The notes below the pieces were generated by a model, which saw only the letters and a program-made list of their open reading frames with translations, searched no databases and was not told where the DNA came from. Positions 35,294 to 44,412 of a stretch of DNA of 64,000 nt are shown here, piece by piece. Each line of letters starts with the position of its first letter. The stretch's first letter is position 1. This DNA comes from MPNP01 sp026710155 (GTDB lineage Bacteria; Pseudomonadota; Alphaproteobacteria; Rhodobacterales; Rhodobacteraceae): NCBI GenBank assembly GCA_965200885.1, contig OZ241737.1, forward strand, positions 1,488,001-1,552,000. Direction: 5' to 3'. Made by a program: the position numbers and the translations under genes.

Positions 35294-36829
35294 TTGTATT
35301 CATCAACAATTTCAGATTCCAATAGGCCAATTTTTCAGGATCCCGTTGTAGAGCGGGTTAGACGCGTGGCAGTAATTGACATCGGATCAAATTCCGTACG
35401 CCTGGTCGTTTTCGATGGTGCCGCTCGGTCACCAGCCTATTTTTTCAATGAAAAGGTATTGTGTGGGCTGGGTGCTTCACTGGCCGAAACAGGAAAACTT
35501 GATCCCAGTGGCAAGGAAAGAGCCTTGTCGGCCATCGCAAGGTTTGTTACCATTGCCAAACTGATGAATGTCTCCGATTTGGTCGGGGTAGGAACAGCTG
35601 CACTCAGAGAGGCCACTGATGGCCAAGAATTCGCTGAGACCATATTCAAGAAAACCAGGTTGGATTTAACCATAGCAAGTGGTGGGCATGAAGCCAATCT
35701 TGCTGCAAATGGGGTTATTCTGGGCTGGCCGGAAGCAAATGGTCTGGTTTCCGATATTGGTGGTGTATCCATGGAACTTGCCGATGTCAATAATGTGAAA
35801 GTGGGACTATGTGAAACTTCGTCTCTGGGTCCACTTGTCCTTGGAAAGTTGGATTTGGATACTGAATCACTTGAACATCATATCGCGAGTGAAGTTGTCA
35901 AACTGCGGAAGCGGTTCACCAGAAGGTACAAGACAATTTATCTTGTGGGTGGTTCCTGGAGGGCAATTGCAAAATTGGACATCTTCAGAAGAAACTATCC
36001 ACTCAAGGTACTGAATGAATATAAATCATCACCACAAGAATATCTGAAAACTCTCGAATGGGCGAATAGTCAAACCACCGAACACCTCCAGGACAGAACC
36101 AAAATTTCCTACGAGCGGTTAAAACATATCCAAAAGGCGGGTATGGTCCTGAAATCCATGATCAACATTTTCCAACCGAAGGAAATAGCCATCTCATCGA
36201 ATGGTATCAGAGAAGGTTTGCTTTATTTGAGAATGCCCAAGAAGTTGCAGGATTCCGACCCCTTGTTGGAAGCGTGTGCATTTTCCGAATACAGTTCAGC
36301 CAGGTTGCCGGGTTATGGAGATTATCTGTATGAATTTATCCATCCACTGTTCAAGCAACATTCATTTGAAAAGAAAAGGCTCATTCGGGCAGCGTGTTTG
36401 TTGCATGATGTAAGTTGGAGGGCCCATCCGGATTACCGGGCAATCATTTGCTTTGAAAATGCCACAAGGGCCAATTTGGGAGGTTTGGATCATCCGGGAA
36501 GGGTGTTCTTGGCCCTTTCCTTGTTTCACCGCTATAAAAATCAAAGTGAATACGGCGAATTCGAAAACCTGCTGTCCCTACTTGAACCGGAAGAAATACG
36601 CCTTGCCGAAATTGTGGGAAAAGCCATGCGATTGGGAGCAATGCTGCTGGTTGTATCACCTGAGGGATTGACTAATTTGAAGTTCAAGCCCAAAAAAAAC
36701 AATCTTGTTCTGAGTTTGCCAGAAAAATTGAGAAGTATAACAGGTGAAGTTGTGAGCACCCGCTTTCGTGCTTTGGCGAATGCCATGGATTGTGAGGCGG
36801 AAATCAACATCGAAGAAACTTCCACCTAG
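35294..36829 (+). CDS. ppx: Exopolyphosphatase / pppGpp phosphohydrolase (Ppx/GppA)
   Basis: Ppx degrades polyphosphate, opposing the PPK made by the gene 34 bases upstream. The 511-residue product has the actin-like phosphate loop 'VIDIGSNSVRLVVFDG' near residue 27, 'GTAALREATDG' near 99, 'VSDIGGVSMELAD' near 153 and an added C-terminal part with an HD-like 'LLHDVSWR' block near 370, as in the long alphaproteobacterial form. The start is TTG 35294 in the best case; the exact start is uncertain because no good ribosome site is visible and the first 20 residues are not conserved. Confidence 0.92.
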   Translation: MYSSTISDSNRPIFQDPVVERVRRVAVIDIGSNSVRLVVFDGAARSPAYFFNEKVLCGLGASLAETGKLDPSGKERALSAIARFVTIAKLMNVSDLVGVGTAALREATDGQEFAETIFKKTRLDLTIASGGHEANLAANGVILGWPEANGLVSDIGGVSMELADVNNVKVGLCETSSLGPLVLGKLDLDTESLEHHIASEVVKLRKRFTRRYKTIYLVGGSWRAIAKLDIFRRNYPLKVLNEYKSSPQEYLKTLEWANSQTTEHLQDRTKISYERLKHIQKAGMVLKSMINIFQPKEIAISSNGIREGLLYLRMPKKLQDSDPLLEACAFSEYSSARLPGYGDYLYEFIHPLFKQHSFEKKRLIRAACLLHDVSWRAHPDYRAIICFENATRANLGGLDHPGRVFLALSLFHRYKNQSEYGEFENLLSLLEPEEIRLAEIVGKAMRLGAMLLVVSPEGLTNLKFKPKKNNLVLSLPEKLRSITGEVVSTRFRALANAMDCEAEINIEETST

Positions 36830-36855
36830 CTGAATAGATTCCTCGAGGAAACATT

Positions 36856-38187
36856 ATGAGATTGACAAGATATTTTTTACCTGTGCTCAGAGAAGTCCCA
36901 GCCGAGGCACAGATAACAAGCCACAAATTGATGCTGAGGGCAGGCATGATCAAGCAGGCGGTATCAGGAATTTATTCCTGGATGCCACTTGGTTTGAAGG
37001 TTCTTCAGAATATTGAGGGAATTGTAATTGAAGAACAGGAAAGAGCGGGCCATCTGCCCTTGTTGATGCCGACCATACAACCAGCTTCCTTGTGGCAAAA
37101 GTCGGGAAGATATGATGATTATGGTGAGGAAATGCTGAGAATCAGGGATCGGCACAACAGGGATTTGCTATACGGTCCGACCAATGAGGAACTCATCACG
37201 GAAATTTTTTCTAGCCATGTTAAGTCATACCGTGACCTTCCGTTGACCCTGTTTCATATCCAATGGAAATTCAGGGATGAAATGCGTCCAAGGTTTGGGG
37301 TGATGAGAGGTCGAGAGTTTCTCATGAAGGATGGTTACAATTTCGACATCACTATGGATGATGCCATTCATTCCTATAATCGCCATTTGGTAAGTTACCT
37401 GAAGACCTATGAAAGATTGGGGTTGAAGGCCATTCCGATGCGTGCTGATACAGGTCCCATAGGTGGTAATTACAGTCATGAGTTTCTTGTTCTGGCCGAT
37501 ACCGGTGAGTCAGAGGTGTTTTTTGACAAAAGAATTCTGGATTTCAATTTTGGGATCGCCAATGTCAATTTTGATGATATCGGTGAATGCCAAAAAATTG
37601 TTGATGAATGGACGGCGCCCTATGCAAGAACCGACGAGACCCATGACCCCGAAGCCTTTGATCGCGTGGTGCCCAAGGAATTTCAGGGGGTATCAAGAGC
37701 CATCGAGGTAGGTCAGATATTTTATTTTGGTACCAAATATTCCAAACCGATGGGGGCACATGTGACCGATTCGGAAGGAAAACAGGTTCCAGTTCACATG
37801 GGGTCACATGGCATTGGGGTATCACGGCTGGTTGGAGCCATAATTGAGGCATTTCATGATGACAAGGGGATAAAATGGCCTATTTCAGTAGCCCCCTTCA
37901 AGGTTGGAATCGTCAATACTGTAATGGGTGACCAGGAAACCTGTGAGGTATGTGAAAAAATCTATTCAGAATTGACCACCACCAATTTTTCCCCCCTTTA
38001 TGATGATCGTGAAGAAAGGGCAGGGTCCAAATTCACCACTATGGAACTCATCGGAATTCCCTGGCGCATTACCGTGGGACCAAGAGGATTGAAGAAAGGC
38101 ATAGTTGAATTGACCGACCGACACTCCGGAGAAAGCAGGGAAATCCCAACTGATAATATTGTTTCCCTGATTAAGGAATTAACTTAG
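36856..38187 (+). CDS. proS: Prolyl-tRNA synthetase (short alphaproteobacterial form)
   Basis: ProRS charges tRNA-Pro. The 443-residue product has class II motifs: 'FLPVLREVPAEAQITSH' start, motif 2 'QWKFRDEMRPRFGVMRGREF' region near 136, and motif 3 'GIGVSRLVGA' near 320, followed by the anticodon-binding domain. It lacks the editing insert of the enterobacterial enzyme, as is normal in Alphaproteobacteria. GAGGAA upstream of ATG 36856 is the ribosome site. In relatives lolC follows directly; here a secreted-protein gene lies between. Confidence 0.95.
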   Translation: MRLTRYFLPVLREVPAEAQITSHKLMLRAGMIKQAVSGIYSWMPLGLKVLQNIEGIVIEEQERAGHLPLLMPTIQPASLWQKSGRYDDYGEEMLRIRDRHNRDLLYGPTNEELITEIFSSHVKSYRDLPLTLFHIQWKFRDEMRPRFGVMRGREFLMKDGYNFDITMDDAIHSYNRHLVSYLKTYERLGLKAIPMRADTGPIGGNYSHEFLVLADTGESEVFFDKRILDFNFGIANVNFDDIGECQKIVDEWTAPYARTDETHDPEAFDRVVPKEFQGVSRAIEVGQIFYFGTKYSKPMGAHVTDSEGKQVPVHMGSHGIGVSRLVGAIIEAFHDDKGIKWPISVAPFKVGIVNTVMGDQETCEVCEKIYSELTTTNFSPLYDDREERAGSKFTTMELIGIPWRITVGPRGLKKGIVELTDRHSGESREIPTDNIVSLIKELT

Positions 38188-38377
38188 CTTGTGGCCGGGT
38201 ATTGACCTGGCTGGTTTCACCCAACAAATTGATTTGAGAATAATTTACTGTCGGTTATCTGAAAGTAATTTTTATATTGCATAGTCTCATCAATTATGAT
38301 GTCACATGGTATCATGATAATGAAGCATGGACTTGCTGAAGCCTTTTCTGATCAGGTCAATCCAATGAAAACCGCGA

Positions 38378-38539
38378 TCAACCAGAATTCCATTGTTCAA
38401 AATAGTCGGTAAGGACATCGTGACCGGATTCAGCTATTTCCAGAGTTGGAATTGTATCTTGTGCAATAATCGAAGCAATTTCTAACCAGTCTCTTGACTT
38501 CAGCCATTTTGCCCTTTTGAAAAAAAAATTACACCGCAT
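38378..38539 (-). CDS. Possible 53-codon small gene or gene remnant
   Basis: On the minus strand ATG 38539 opens a frame with 'KRAKWLKSRDWLEIASII' and ends 'VLTDYFEQWNSG'. The composition is protein-like, with no low-complexity bias apart from the Phe run coded by nine T. I see no ribosome site and no family. It may be the tail of a degraded gene; the rest of 38188-38640 shows nothing else except a short GCC-x-GGT / ACC-x-GGC hairpin just after proS. Confidence 0.25.
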   Translation of the reverse strand: MRCNFFFKRAKWLKSRDWLEIASIIAQDTIPTLEIAESGHDVLTDYFEQWNSG

Positions 38540-38598
38540 GTCCAAGGGGTTAGGCTACTCAAATTGAATTGTAAAAAAGTGGTGCCCTTGGTTTCCCA

Positions 38599-38626
38599 TT
38601 TGCATCTATAACGCATTGATTATAAT
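38599..38626 (+). promoter_or_regulatory. Promoter of the cysteine-rich secreted protein
   Basis: A perfect TATAAT at 38621-38626 is preceded at 16 bases by TTTGCA (38599-38604), four of six to the -35 consensus. It lies 42 bases upstream of the ATG. Confidence 0.5.
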
Positions 38627-38667
38627 ATCAGAAAATAACCGATTTGTATATTATCAAGGAGGCATAC

Positions 38668-39246
38668 ATGATAAAGGGAAAGTTTTTTGCACTGGCCGGA
38701 TGTTTCGCGGCAATCGGCACATTTGTCCTGTTTTCGGCAGGGGATTCTGTGGCCCAGACAATAGGTTTTGACCTGCCGGACGCGGAACCCGTTGTCCCTT
38801 ATGTCGCACCCACGTCTGTTCAACGGCGCAATCAGCTGTGCATTGAGGAGTGGCAGAAATCGCACGCCTTTACCAATCAGGAATGTCGGGGGGTCTGGGT
38901 CGGTTGGGACTCGTATACACTGAATTCCACCTTCTTCAATAACGTCAATGACGAAAAGATTCACATGCAGTATTCGAAGTGTCTAGTGAATGTTGAGTGC
39001 AGAAAGGGTTCGACCGGGAGCACATTAGGCGATGGTGAACATAATGCCGTATTGCATTACAACGATGTGCATAAAATTCGACGCTGCAAAGAAAATTCCG
39101 GTATATTGATGAATACTGTTTGTGATCCACTGACTGATGCAGATATTGAGGCTGCGATTGAGGAACTTGAAGACAGGCAGGATCAGCAAAGTTATGAAGA
39201 TCAGAAATATGGTGAAGGATATACTGGTCAGACATTCGGCGAGTGA
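38668..39246 (+). CDS. Secreted cysteine-rich protein of unknown function
   Basis: ATG 38668 has an ideal ribosome site, AAGGAGG, five bases upstream. The 192-residue product has a Sec signal peptide (hydrophobic core 'ALAGCFAAIGTFVLF', cleavage after about residue 30 at 'SVAQ'), although a Cys at about 12 in the core also looks lipobox-like. The mature part has six cysteines (spacing like 'QLCIEEW', 'NQECRGVW', 'YSKCLVNVECRK', 'RRCKEN', 'NTVCDP'), suggesting three disulfides in the periplasm or outside. The acidic C-terminus 'EELEDRQDQQSYEDQ' is probably disordered. No family recognised. It has its own promoter and terminator and interrupts the usual proS-lolCD order. Confidence 0.75.
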   Translation: MIKGKFFALAGCFAAIGTFVLFSAGDSVAQTIGFDLPDAEPVVPYVAPTSVQRRNQLCIEEWQKSHAFTNQECRGVWVGWDSYTLNSTFFNNVNDEKIHMQYSKCLVNVECRKGSTGSTLGDGEHNAVLHYNDVHKIRRCKENSGILMNTVCDPLTDADIEAAIEELEDRQDQQSYEDQKYGEGYTGQTFGE

Positions 39247-39327
39247 CCGGTATCGGGGACATCGGCAATTCTGGATTGAGTCCGAACAATCCCGCCCATC
39301 TGCTGACGATTCCTATCTGGTACACAA

Positions 39328-39355
39328 GGGGCGGTTTTCACCGCCCTTTTCTTTT
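39328..39355 (+). terminator. Strong Rho-independent terminator
   Basis: GGGCGG (39329-39334), loop TTTTCA, CCGCCC (39341-39346), then TTTTCTTTT. It lies 80 bases after the secreted-protein stop and is the clearest terminator of the window. Confidence 0.85.
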
Positions 39356-39640
39356 GCCCACCGCCTTGACCGAACATAAAAAATGGGACCTTTAAACAAT
39401 GGTTGACAAATATTGCCGGGTTAACTAGATAGTGCCAATACTGCCACTGAATTTGCAAAAAAGCCGCAGGATAAATACTTCTTCCAAGTCCAATCGCCCT
39501 CAAAGTCACTCGATCATTGCAAACAATTCCATGGATATCACCAAAACAAGGTATCAGATAATACTGTAAATTGTTTGCCAGCCATTCTTTATAAGCTCCA
39601 ATTAATTCTATAAATTCAGGACTTGAAGGAAAAATTTTAA
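39356..39640 (+). other. Spacer between the terminator and lolC
   Basis: No gene is seen. The end is AT-rich and must hold the lolCD promoter; AAGGA at 39626-39630 is the ribosome site for lolC. Confidence 0.35.
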
Positions 39641-40927
39641 TTGCTGGAAAATACTAAACCGTTTGCTTCTTTTGAGTGGATGATTGCCTTAAGGTACCTC
39701 AAATCAAAGAGAAGCCAGGGAGGTGTCAGCGGCATGACCCTGATTTCATTTCTGAGTATTACCATTGCGGTTTTTGCCTTGGTTGCAACCTTCGCGGTAA
39801 GAACAGGTTTCAGGGCTGAATTTGTTCAAACCGTGCTGGGTGCAAATCCACATACGACAATTTATTCAAGTCAATACATCAATGAAAATGGAGACAGGTC
39901 GGCATTGATTCCCGATTATGAGGAAAAGGTAAACCGTATTGCTTCAATTGAGGGTGTCGATCATGTGGTTCCCGTGATCAGTTCCCGGCTCTTGATCAGT
40001 TCCGGACCCAACAATACAGGGGTAGAGCTATTTGGCCTGTCAATCGAGAATATCCGAAAAGTCCCGTTGATCAACAATCCCAACAGCTATTTTGGTGATT
40101 TAGAAAATTTGAACTCCGGCATTGCAATGGGAAATGGTGTTGCACGCAATCTGGGTGTTAGGATAGGAGATTCCATAAGGTTGATTTCGCCGGATGGAGT
40201 CAAAACTGCATTTGGCGTGTCACCTCGAATTAACAGTTATCAGGTGGTTTATATTTTTGAGGTTGGGCGATATGATATCGACACCACCAGGGTTTATCTT
40301 CCCTTTGCCGAAGCTCAAAAATTTCTTAACCGGGAAGGTTATGCTGATGAATTGGCAGTTTTTGTAAACGATCCCGAAAGTGTGGAAGCCATTGAACCAA
40401 AAATCATCAAAATGGCAGGAGATGGTTTTTTTGCCTGGTCATGGAAAGATTCTTCCAGATCAATTCTGCGGGCACTTCGTATGGAAGACAATTTGATGTT
40501 TATTGTCATGTCGATTCTGGTTCTTGTGGCATCATTCAATATTGTATCGGGGTTGATCATGCTGGTCAAAAACAAGTCCAGTAGCATTGGAATATTAAGG
40601 TCCGTGGGTTTGACCAGAGGATCAATCATGAGGATTTTCTTCATATTTGGTGCCCTGATCGGTACAACCGGTACGGTAGCAGGTGTCATTCTTGGCTGCC
40701 TGTTTGCAATTTACATTGATCCGATATTCACCTTTGTAAATTACCTTGCCGGTGGTGATGTTTGGGACCCATCAGTAAGATTTCTTTCAAACATCCCTGC
40801 CAAAATAGAATTTGTTGATGTTTTGTCTGCTGTCATTCTATCATTGGTTCTAACCTATGGAGTAACCCTTATCCCAGCGATCAGAGCAGCCAATATGTAT
40901 CCAGGTGAAGCCATCAGATATGAATGA
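39641..40927 (+). CDS. lolC: Lipoprotein-releasing system permease LolC/E
   Basis: This inner-membrane protein releases outer-membrane lipoproteins from the inner membrane with the ATPase LolD. The product of 428 residues has the N-terminal 'FEWMIALRYLKSKR' amphipathic start, one membrane segment, a large periplasmic domain (about 60-290) and three more segments in an FtsX-like C-terminal part with 'GILRSVGLTRGSIMRIFFIFG' region near 320. The start is TTG 39641 with AAGGA ten bases upstream. Only one LolC/E-type gene is present here, as in alphaproteobacteria that use one protein for both roles. Confidence 0.92.
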   Translation: MLENTKPFASFEWMIALRYLKSKRSQGGVSGMTLISFLSITIAVFALVATFAVRTGFRAEFVQTVLGANPHTTIYSSQYINENGDRSALIPDYEEKVNRIASIEGVDHVVPVISSRLLISSGPNNTGVELFGLSIENIRKVPLINNPNSYFGDLENLNSGIAMGNGVARNLGVRIGDSIRLISPDGVKTAFGVSPRINSYQVVYIFEVGRYDIDTTRVYLPFAEAQKFLNREGYADELAVFVNDPESVEAIEPKIIKMAGDGFFAWSWKDSSRSILRALRMEDNLMFIVMSILVLVASFNIVSGLIMLVKNKSSSIGILRSVGLTRGSIMRIFFIFGALIGTTGTVAGVILGCLFAIYIDPIFTFVNYLAGGDVWDPSVRFLSNIPAKIEFVDVLSAVILSLVLTYGVTLIPAIRAANMYPGEAIRYE

Positions 40928-41600
40928 TCCGGTTTTGACTGCCAAGGGTATCGGCAAATCCTATAATTTGGGACAACCCAATGAGGTCATGGTCCTGAAA
41001 GACATTGAACTCAACATGGATAATGGTGAATTGGTCGGTCTGCTTGCCCCGTCTGGAGCAGGAAAATCCACCCTGTTGTTTATCTTGGGTTTGTTGGAAT
41101 CCTTCGACAGGGGATCTCTTGAAATTAATGGCAGGGATGTGACCAAGGCTTCAGATTCTGCCAGAACGGAGGTCAGGAGAAGGGAAGTGGGCATCGTTTA
41201 CCAATTTCACCATTTGTTACCTGAATTCAATGCACTGGAAAATGTTATGATACCACAACTGGCAAATGGTATTGACAAATCCAGTGCTCGCAAACATTCC
41301 AGCAAGTTGCTTGAAAGGGTTGGTTTGCGCGATAGGACAAATCATCGACCATCGGAATTGTCCGGTGGTGAACAACAAAGGGTTGCAATATGCCGTTCGC
41401 TGGCCAACTCCCCGAATGTGCTTCTGGCTGACGAACCTACTGGCAATCTGGATGCGGATAATTCCCAACAGGTTTTTGAAGTCATCAAGGAATTGGTAAA
41501 AGTTTCCGGTATAAGCGCCCTGATCGCTACACACAACCTCAGTCTTGCAGAACAGATGGATAGGATCGTTTGTTTGGAAAATGGTGTACTGGTTGAATGA
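40920..41600 (+). CDS. lolD: Lipoprotein-releasing system ATPase LolD
   Basis: LolD powers LolC/E. From ATG 40920 the product is 226 residues with Walker A 'APSGAGKST', a Q-loop 'VYQFHHLLPEFNALENV' with the LolD-typical spacing, the signature 'LSGGEQQRVAI' and Walker B 'VLLADEPTGNLD'. It overlaps the lolC stop by eight bases, so the two are translated together. A GTG at 40905 would extend it by five residues. It ends three bases from the convergent neighbour. Confidence 0.94.
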   Translation: MNDPVLTAKGIGKSYNLGQPNEVMVLKDIELNMDNGELVGLLAPSGAGKSTLLFILGLLESFDRGSLEINGRDVTKASDSARTEVRRREVGIVYQFHHLLPEFNALENVMIPQLANGIDKSSARKHSSKLLERVGLRDRTNHRPSELSGGEQQRVAICRSLANSPNVLLADEPTGNLDADNSQQVFEVIKELVKVSGISALIATHNLSLAEQMDRIVCLENGVLVE

Positions 41601-41602
41601 AT

Positions 41603-42625
41603 TCAGTTACAGGAATTTTGCAGTTTGATCCACTCAGTGTCTTCCAGAAGCTGTTGTGCAAAAAAACCACCAAGATTATCCTCATCGGTAAACAATTCCG
41701 GTTTCATGCCTTCAGATAAAAGAAATATTGAAAATGGCTCGGGAAGTATGTCTTTCTCCAAAAACTTCCGGTACAGGATATTTTCCGGAACATAGATCGT
41801 GGATGGTTTGTCAAGTTCAGCAGCAAATTCTTGATATATGTAGGGTGAAATTTCTCTTCCCAACAACAATCTGAGCGAGGTCAGCAATCCAGCAGTTTCC
41901 ATGAAATCAATGAGTGAATCCTTGATCCTGTTCCTCTCGTTGGCCAGAAGCAAATAACCCGCGAAAACTTCAGGCTTGTCATTATACAGCTTGAATTGTG
42001 CACCGTTGATTACAACAATACCACCAGGTAAAACCCTTGCACTGGGTATTCCTCCGGAAACAACCCTGATTTCATGGTTGGTTTCAGGAAAAAGGCGATT
42101 TTCGAATTTATCCATAATTGTATCCTCAACCAAACATTCGCTATTTCCAAGTTCAAGGATATTTGTGTAAATGGTTTCACCTATTTCCGCCCGCTTGGGG
42201 CCAACAATCGCTCGAGCGATATTCTGTCCAATGTAATCTGAATAATAGTATGTGATTCCGACCATCACCAGGACGAAGGCAATGAATTTACCAAAGAATT
42301 TCCAGAAATTACCCTTGGGTTTTTCGTCATCCTGACCCTCCACCTGTACAAGGTCCCTGATGGCATTTACCATCAGGTCATCATTGATCAGGATAAATTC
42401 ATTTCCAGATGAATCTGGAGAAAAGCAATAATAATATTCGCTGGGGGGTTGCTCGATTATGGTATCCAATGACCAATGTCTCAATACTGTCCCTGTCCCG
42501 TCGGAAGAAAGAAAGGTCAAGGTATCATTGCCGTATTTGACAATAACCGATTGTTTTGTCGTTATTTCTGGCGATTGCCATAATCCTTCACACTCAAGGA
42601 TTACATAGCCCGGGAAAGCAATCAT
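41603..42625 (-). CDS. Membrane protein with a degenerate M48-like region
   Basis: The 340-residue product has a soluble N-terminal part, one membrane segment (about 108-125) and a C-terminal domain. Within it 'SARVLPGGIVVINGAQF' (195-211) and 'EVFAGYLLLANERNRIKDSL' (219-238) follow the layout of M48 metallopeptidases, where 'ALPGG-x-I-V-x-x-G' is followed by 'HEIGH'. Here the zinc motif is replaced by ANERN, so zinc and catalysis must be lost. Convergent with lolD, three bases apart. I infer a non-catalytic M48 relative; the family link is by pattern only. Confidence 0.55.
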   Translation of the reverse strand: MIAFPGYVILECEGLWQSPEITTKQSVIVKYGNDTLTFLSSDGTGTVLRHWSLDTIIEQPPSEYYYCFSPDSSGNEFILINDDLMVNAIRDLVQVEGQDDEKPKGNFWKFFGKFIAFVLVMVGITYYYSDYIGQNIARAIVGPKRAEIGETIYTNILELGNSECLVEDTIMDKFENRLFPETNHEIRVVSGGIPSARVLPGGIVVINGAQFKLYNDKPEVFAGYLLLANERNRIKDSLIDFMETAGLLTSLRLLLGREISPYIYQEFAAELDKPSTIYVPENILYRKFLEKDILPEPFSIFLLSEGMKPELFTDEDNLGGFFAQQLLEDTEWIKLQNSCN

Positions 42626-42677
42626 TTGAATCCAGTCCTATGCCATCATGAAATATGCCAAGTCAACCGTATAGCAC

Positions 42678-44309
42678 TTATGTTGCTATAAGTTGCTCAC
42701 GCAATTGAAACTTTTGGATTTTGCCAGTGGCCGTTTTTGGAAGTTCGCCAAAACTTACTCCCTTTGGAATTTTAAATCCGGCCAAATGCTCACGGCAGAA
42801 AGCAATTATGTCATTTGAAGTGGGATTTTCATCTGGCTTTAACTCAACGAATGCAAATGGTACTTCACCCCACGTTTGATCAGGCTTGGCGACCACGGCA
42901 CAAAGAAGAACCGAGGGGTGTTTCATGATTATGCCCTCAACCTCAACCGAAGAAACATTCTCACCACCGGATATGATTATATCCTTTGCCCGATCGGTGA
43001 TTTGAATGTAACTGTCCGGAAATTGAACGGCTATGTCACCAGAGGCAAATTTACCTCCTTCAAAGGAATTCATCGTTGCCTTAGGATCACGATAGTATCC
43101 CTTCATGACAGAATTGCCGCGAATAAAAATTTCTCCGGTTGCATGCCCGTCACTGGGTACGGGAGTTTGGGTTTCCGGATGCAAGACCTCAACATACTCC
43201 ATGTGTGGAAAGGCCACGCCCTGGCGTGCCTTGATTTCGGCCTTTTGATCGGGATTCAAATTCTCCCATTCACTATCCTGCCAAACACATTCGGTTATAT
43301 GACCGAAGGTTTCGGTCAAGCCATATACCTGCGTTACATTGAAATTCAATGCTTCAAAGGCCTCTAGTGTGGCTGGGGCAGGAGGTGCACCTGCCGTGAA
43401 GACTTCCACCTTGTGCATGATTTTTCTTCTTTCCTTCTCGGGGGCATTGGCAAGCATGTTCAATACGATCGGTGCGCCACCCAAATGGGAAATGCCTTCG
43501 TCGGCAATTATGTCAAAGATGTATTTCGAGCTTATATTCCGGCAACAGAATACAGTTCCACCGAGGAGAGGCATCATCCAAGAATGATTCCAGCCATTGC
43601 AATGAAACATTGGAACAATTGCAAGGAATTTCGGAAACAGGGTCAATCGCCAGCTGACAACCGTTCCCATGGTCATCAGGTAAGCTCCACGATGCTGGTA
43701 AACAACTCCTTTCGGCTTGCCTGTGGTTCCCGAAGTGTAATTCAGCGAAATGCTTTCCCATTCATCATCGGGGAAATTCCAGTCGAAGTCTGGATCGCCT
43801 GAAGCAATCAACTCCTCATACTCCATGTATCTGGAACTTGCCTCGTATTCGGACAGCTCGTCATTTGCCTCGATGATCACAGGGGCTTTTTTGCCATTTT
43901 CTTGAAGTGCCTCTTCGAGCAAGGGAAGAAATTGGCTATCTACAACAATCAGTTTCGGATTGGCATGCCCAATGATGTATTGAATCGTACCTTTATCCAG
44001 CCTGACATTGATTGTATTCAATATGGCGCCACAAGCTGGTACGCCAAAATGTGCCTCCACCTGGGGTATCGTATTCAACAGGATGGTAGATACCACATCA
44101 CCTGGATTGATACCCAATCGGCTTAATCCCGAGGCAAGACGGGAAATCCTTTCGGCATATTGTGAGTAACTATATCGACGGGAGTCGTAAACCAAGGCTT
44201 CACGATCAGGGTAAACCTTTTTTGCCCGATTGAGATGGGAAAGTGGGGTTAAAGGTACAAAATTGGCTTTGCAGCGCTCCAAACCGCGTTCATCTTCCAA
44301 CCACCCCAT
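42678..44309 (-). CDS. Acyl-CoA ligase (AMP-forming, DmdB/medium-chain type)
   Basis: The 543-residue product (start ATG 44309 with GAGGAA upstream; six more residues are possible) has the adenylation motifs 'YTSGTTGKPKGVVY' near residue 189, 'YGLTETFGHITE' near 331, 'ITDRAKDIIISGGENVSSVEVE' region near 430 and the catalytic Lys in 'KTATGKIQKFQLRE' at the end. Such enzymes activate fatty or methylmercaptopropionic acid to CoA esters; the substrate cannot be told here. Beta-oxidation genes lie directly upstream on the same strand, which supports a fatty-acid role. Confidence 0.9.
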   Translation of the reverse strand: MGWLEDERGLERCKANFVPLTPLSHLNRAKKVYPDREALVYDSRRYSYSQYAERISRLASGLSRLGINPGDVVSTILLNTIPQVEAHFGVPACGAILNTINVRLDKGTIQYIIGHANPKLIVVDSQFLPLLEEALQENGKKAPVIIEANDELSEYEASSRYMEYEELIASGDPDFDWNFPDDEWESISLNYTSGTTGKPKGVVYQHRGAYLMTMGTVVSWRLTLFPKFLAIVPMFHCNGWNHSWMMPLLGGTVFCCRNISSKYIFDIIADEGISHLGGAPIVLNMLANAPEKERRKIMHKVEVFTAGAPPAPATLEAFEALNFNVTQVYGLTETFGHITECVWQDSEWENLNPDQKAEIKARQGVAFPHMEYVEVLHPETQTPVPSDGHATGEIFIRGNSVMKGYYRDPKATMNSFEGGKFASGDIAVQFPDSYIQITDRAKDIIISGGENVSSVEVEGIIMKHPSVLLCAVVAKPDQTWGEVPFAFVELKPDENPTSNDIIAFCREHLAGFKIPKGVSFGELPKTATGKIQKFQLREQLIAT

Positions 44310-44412
44310 AATTTCCTCACACAACAATTACATAAATTAGTCCTGAACATGACTATAGCAGGATTTCAACTTTTTCCCACCAGTAGAATTTTCCTGCAGC
44401 ATCATGCCGGGT

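Noticed and set aside
38188..38377. Hairpin after proS as a terminator
   Set aside because: A GCC-x-GGT / ACC-x-GGC stem is present but without a T run, so I did not list it as a terminator.
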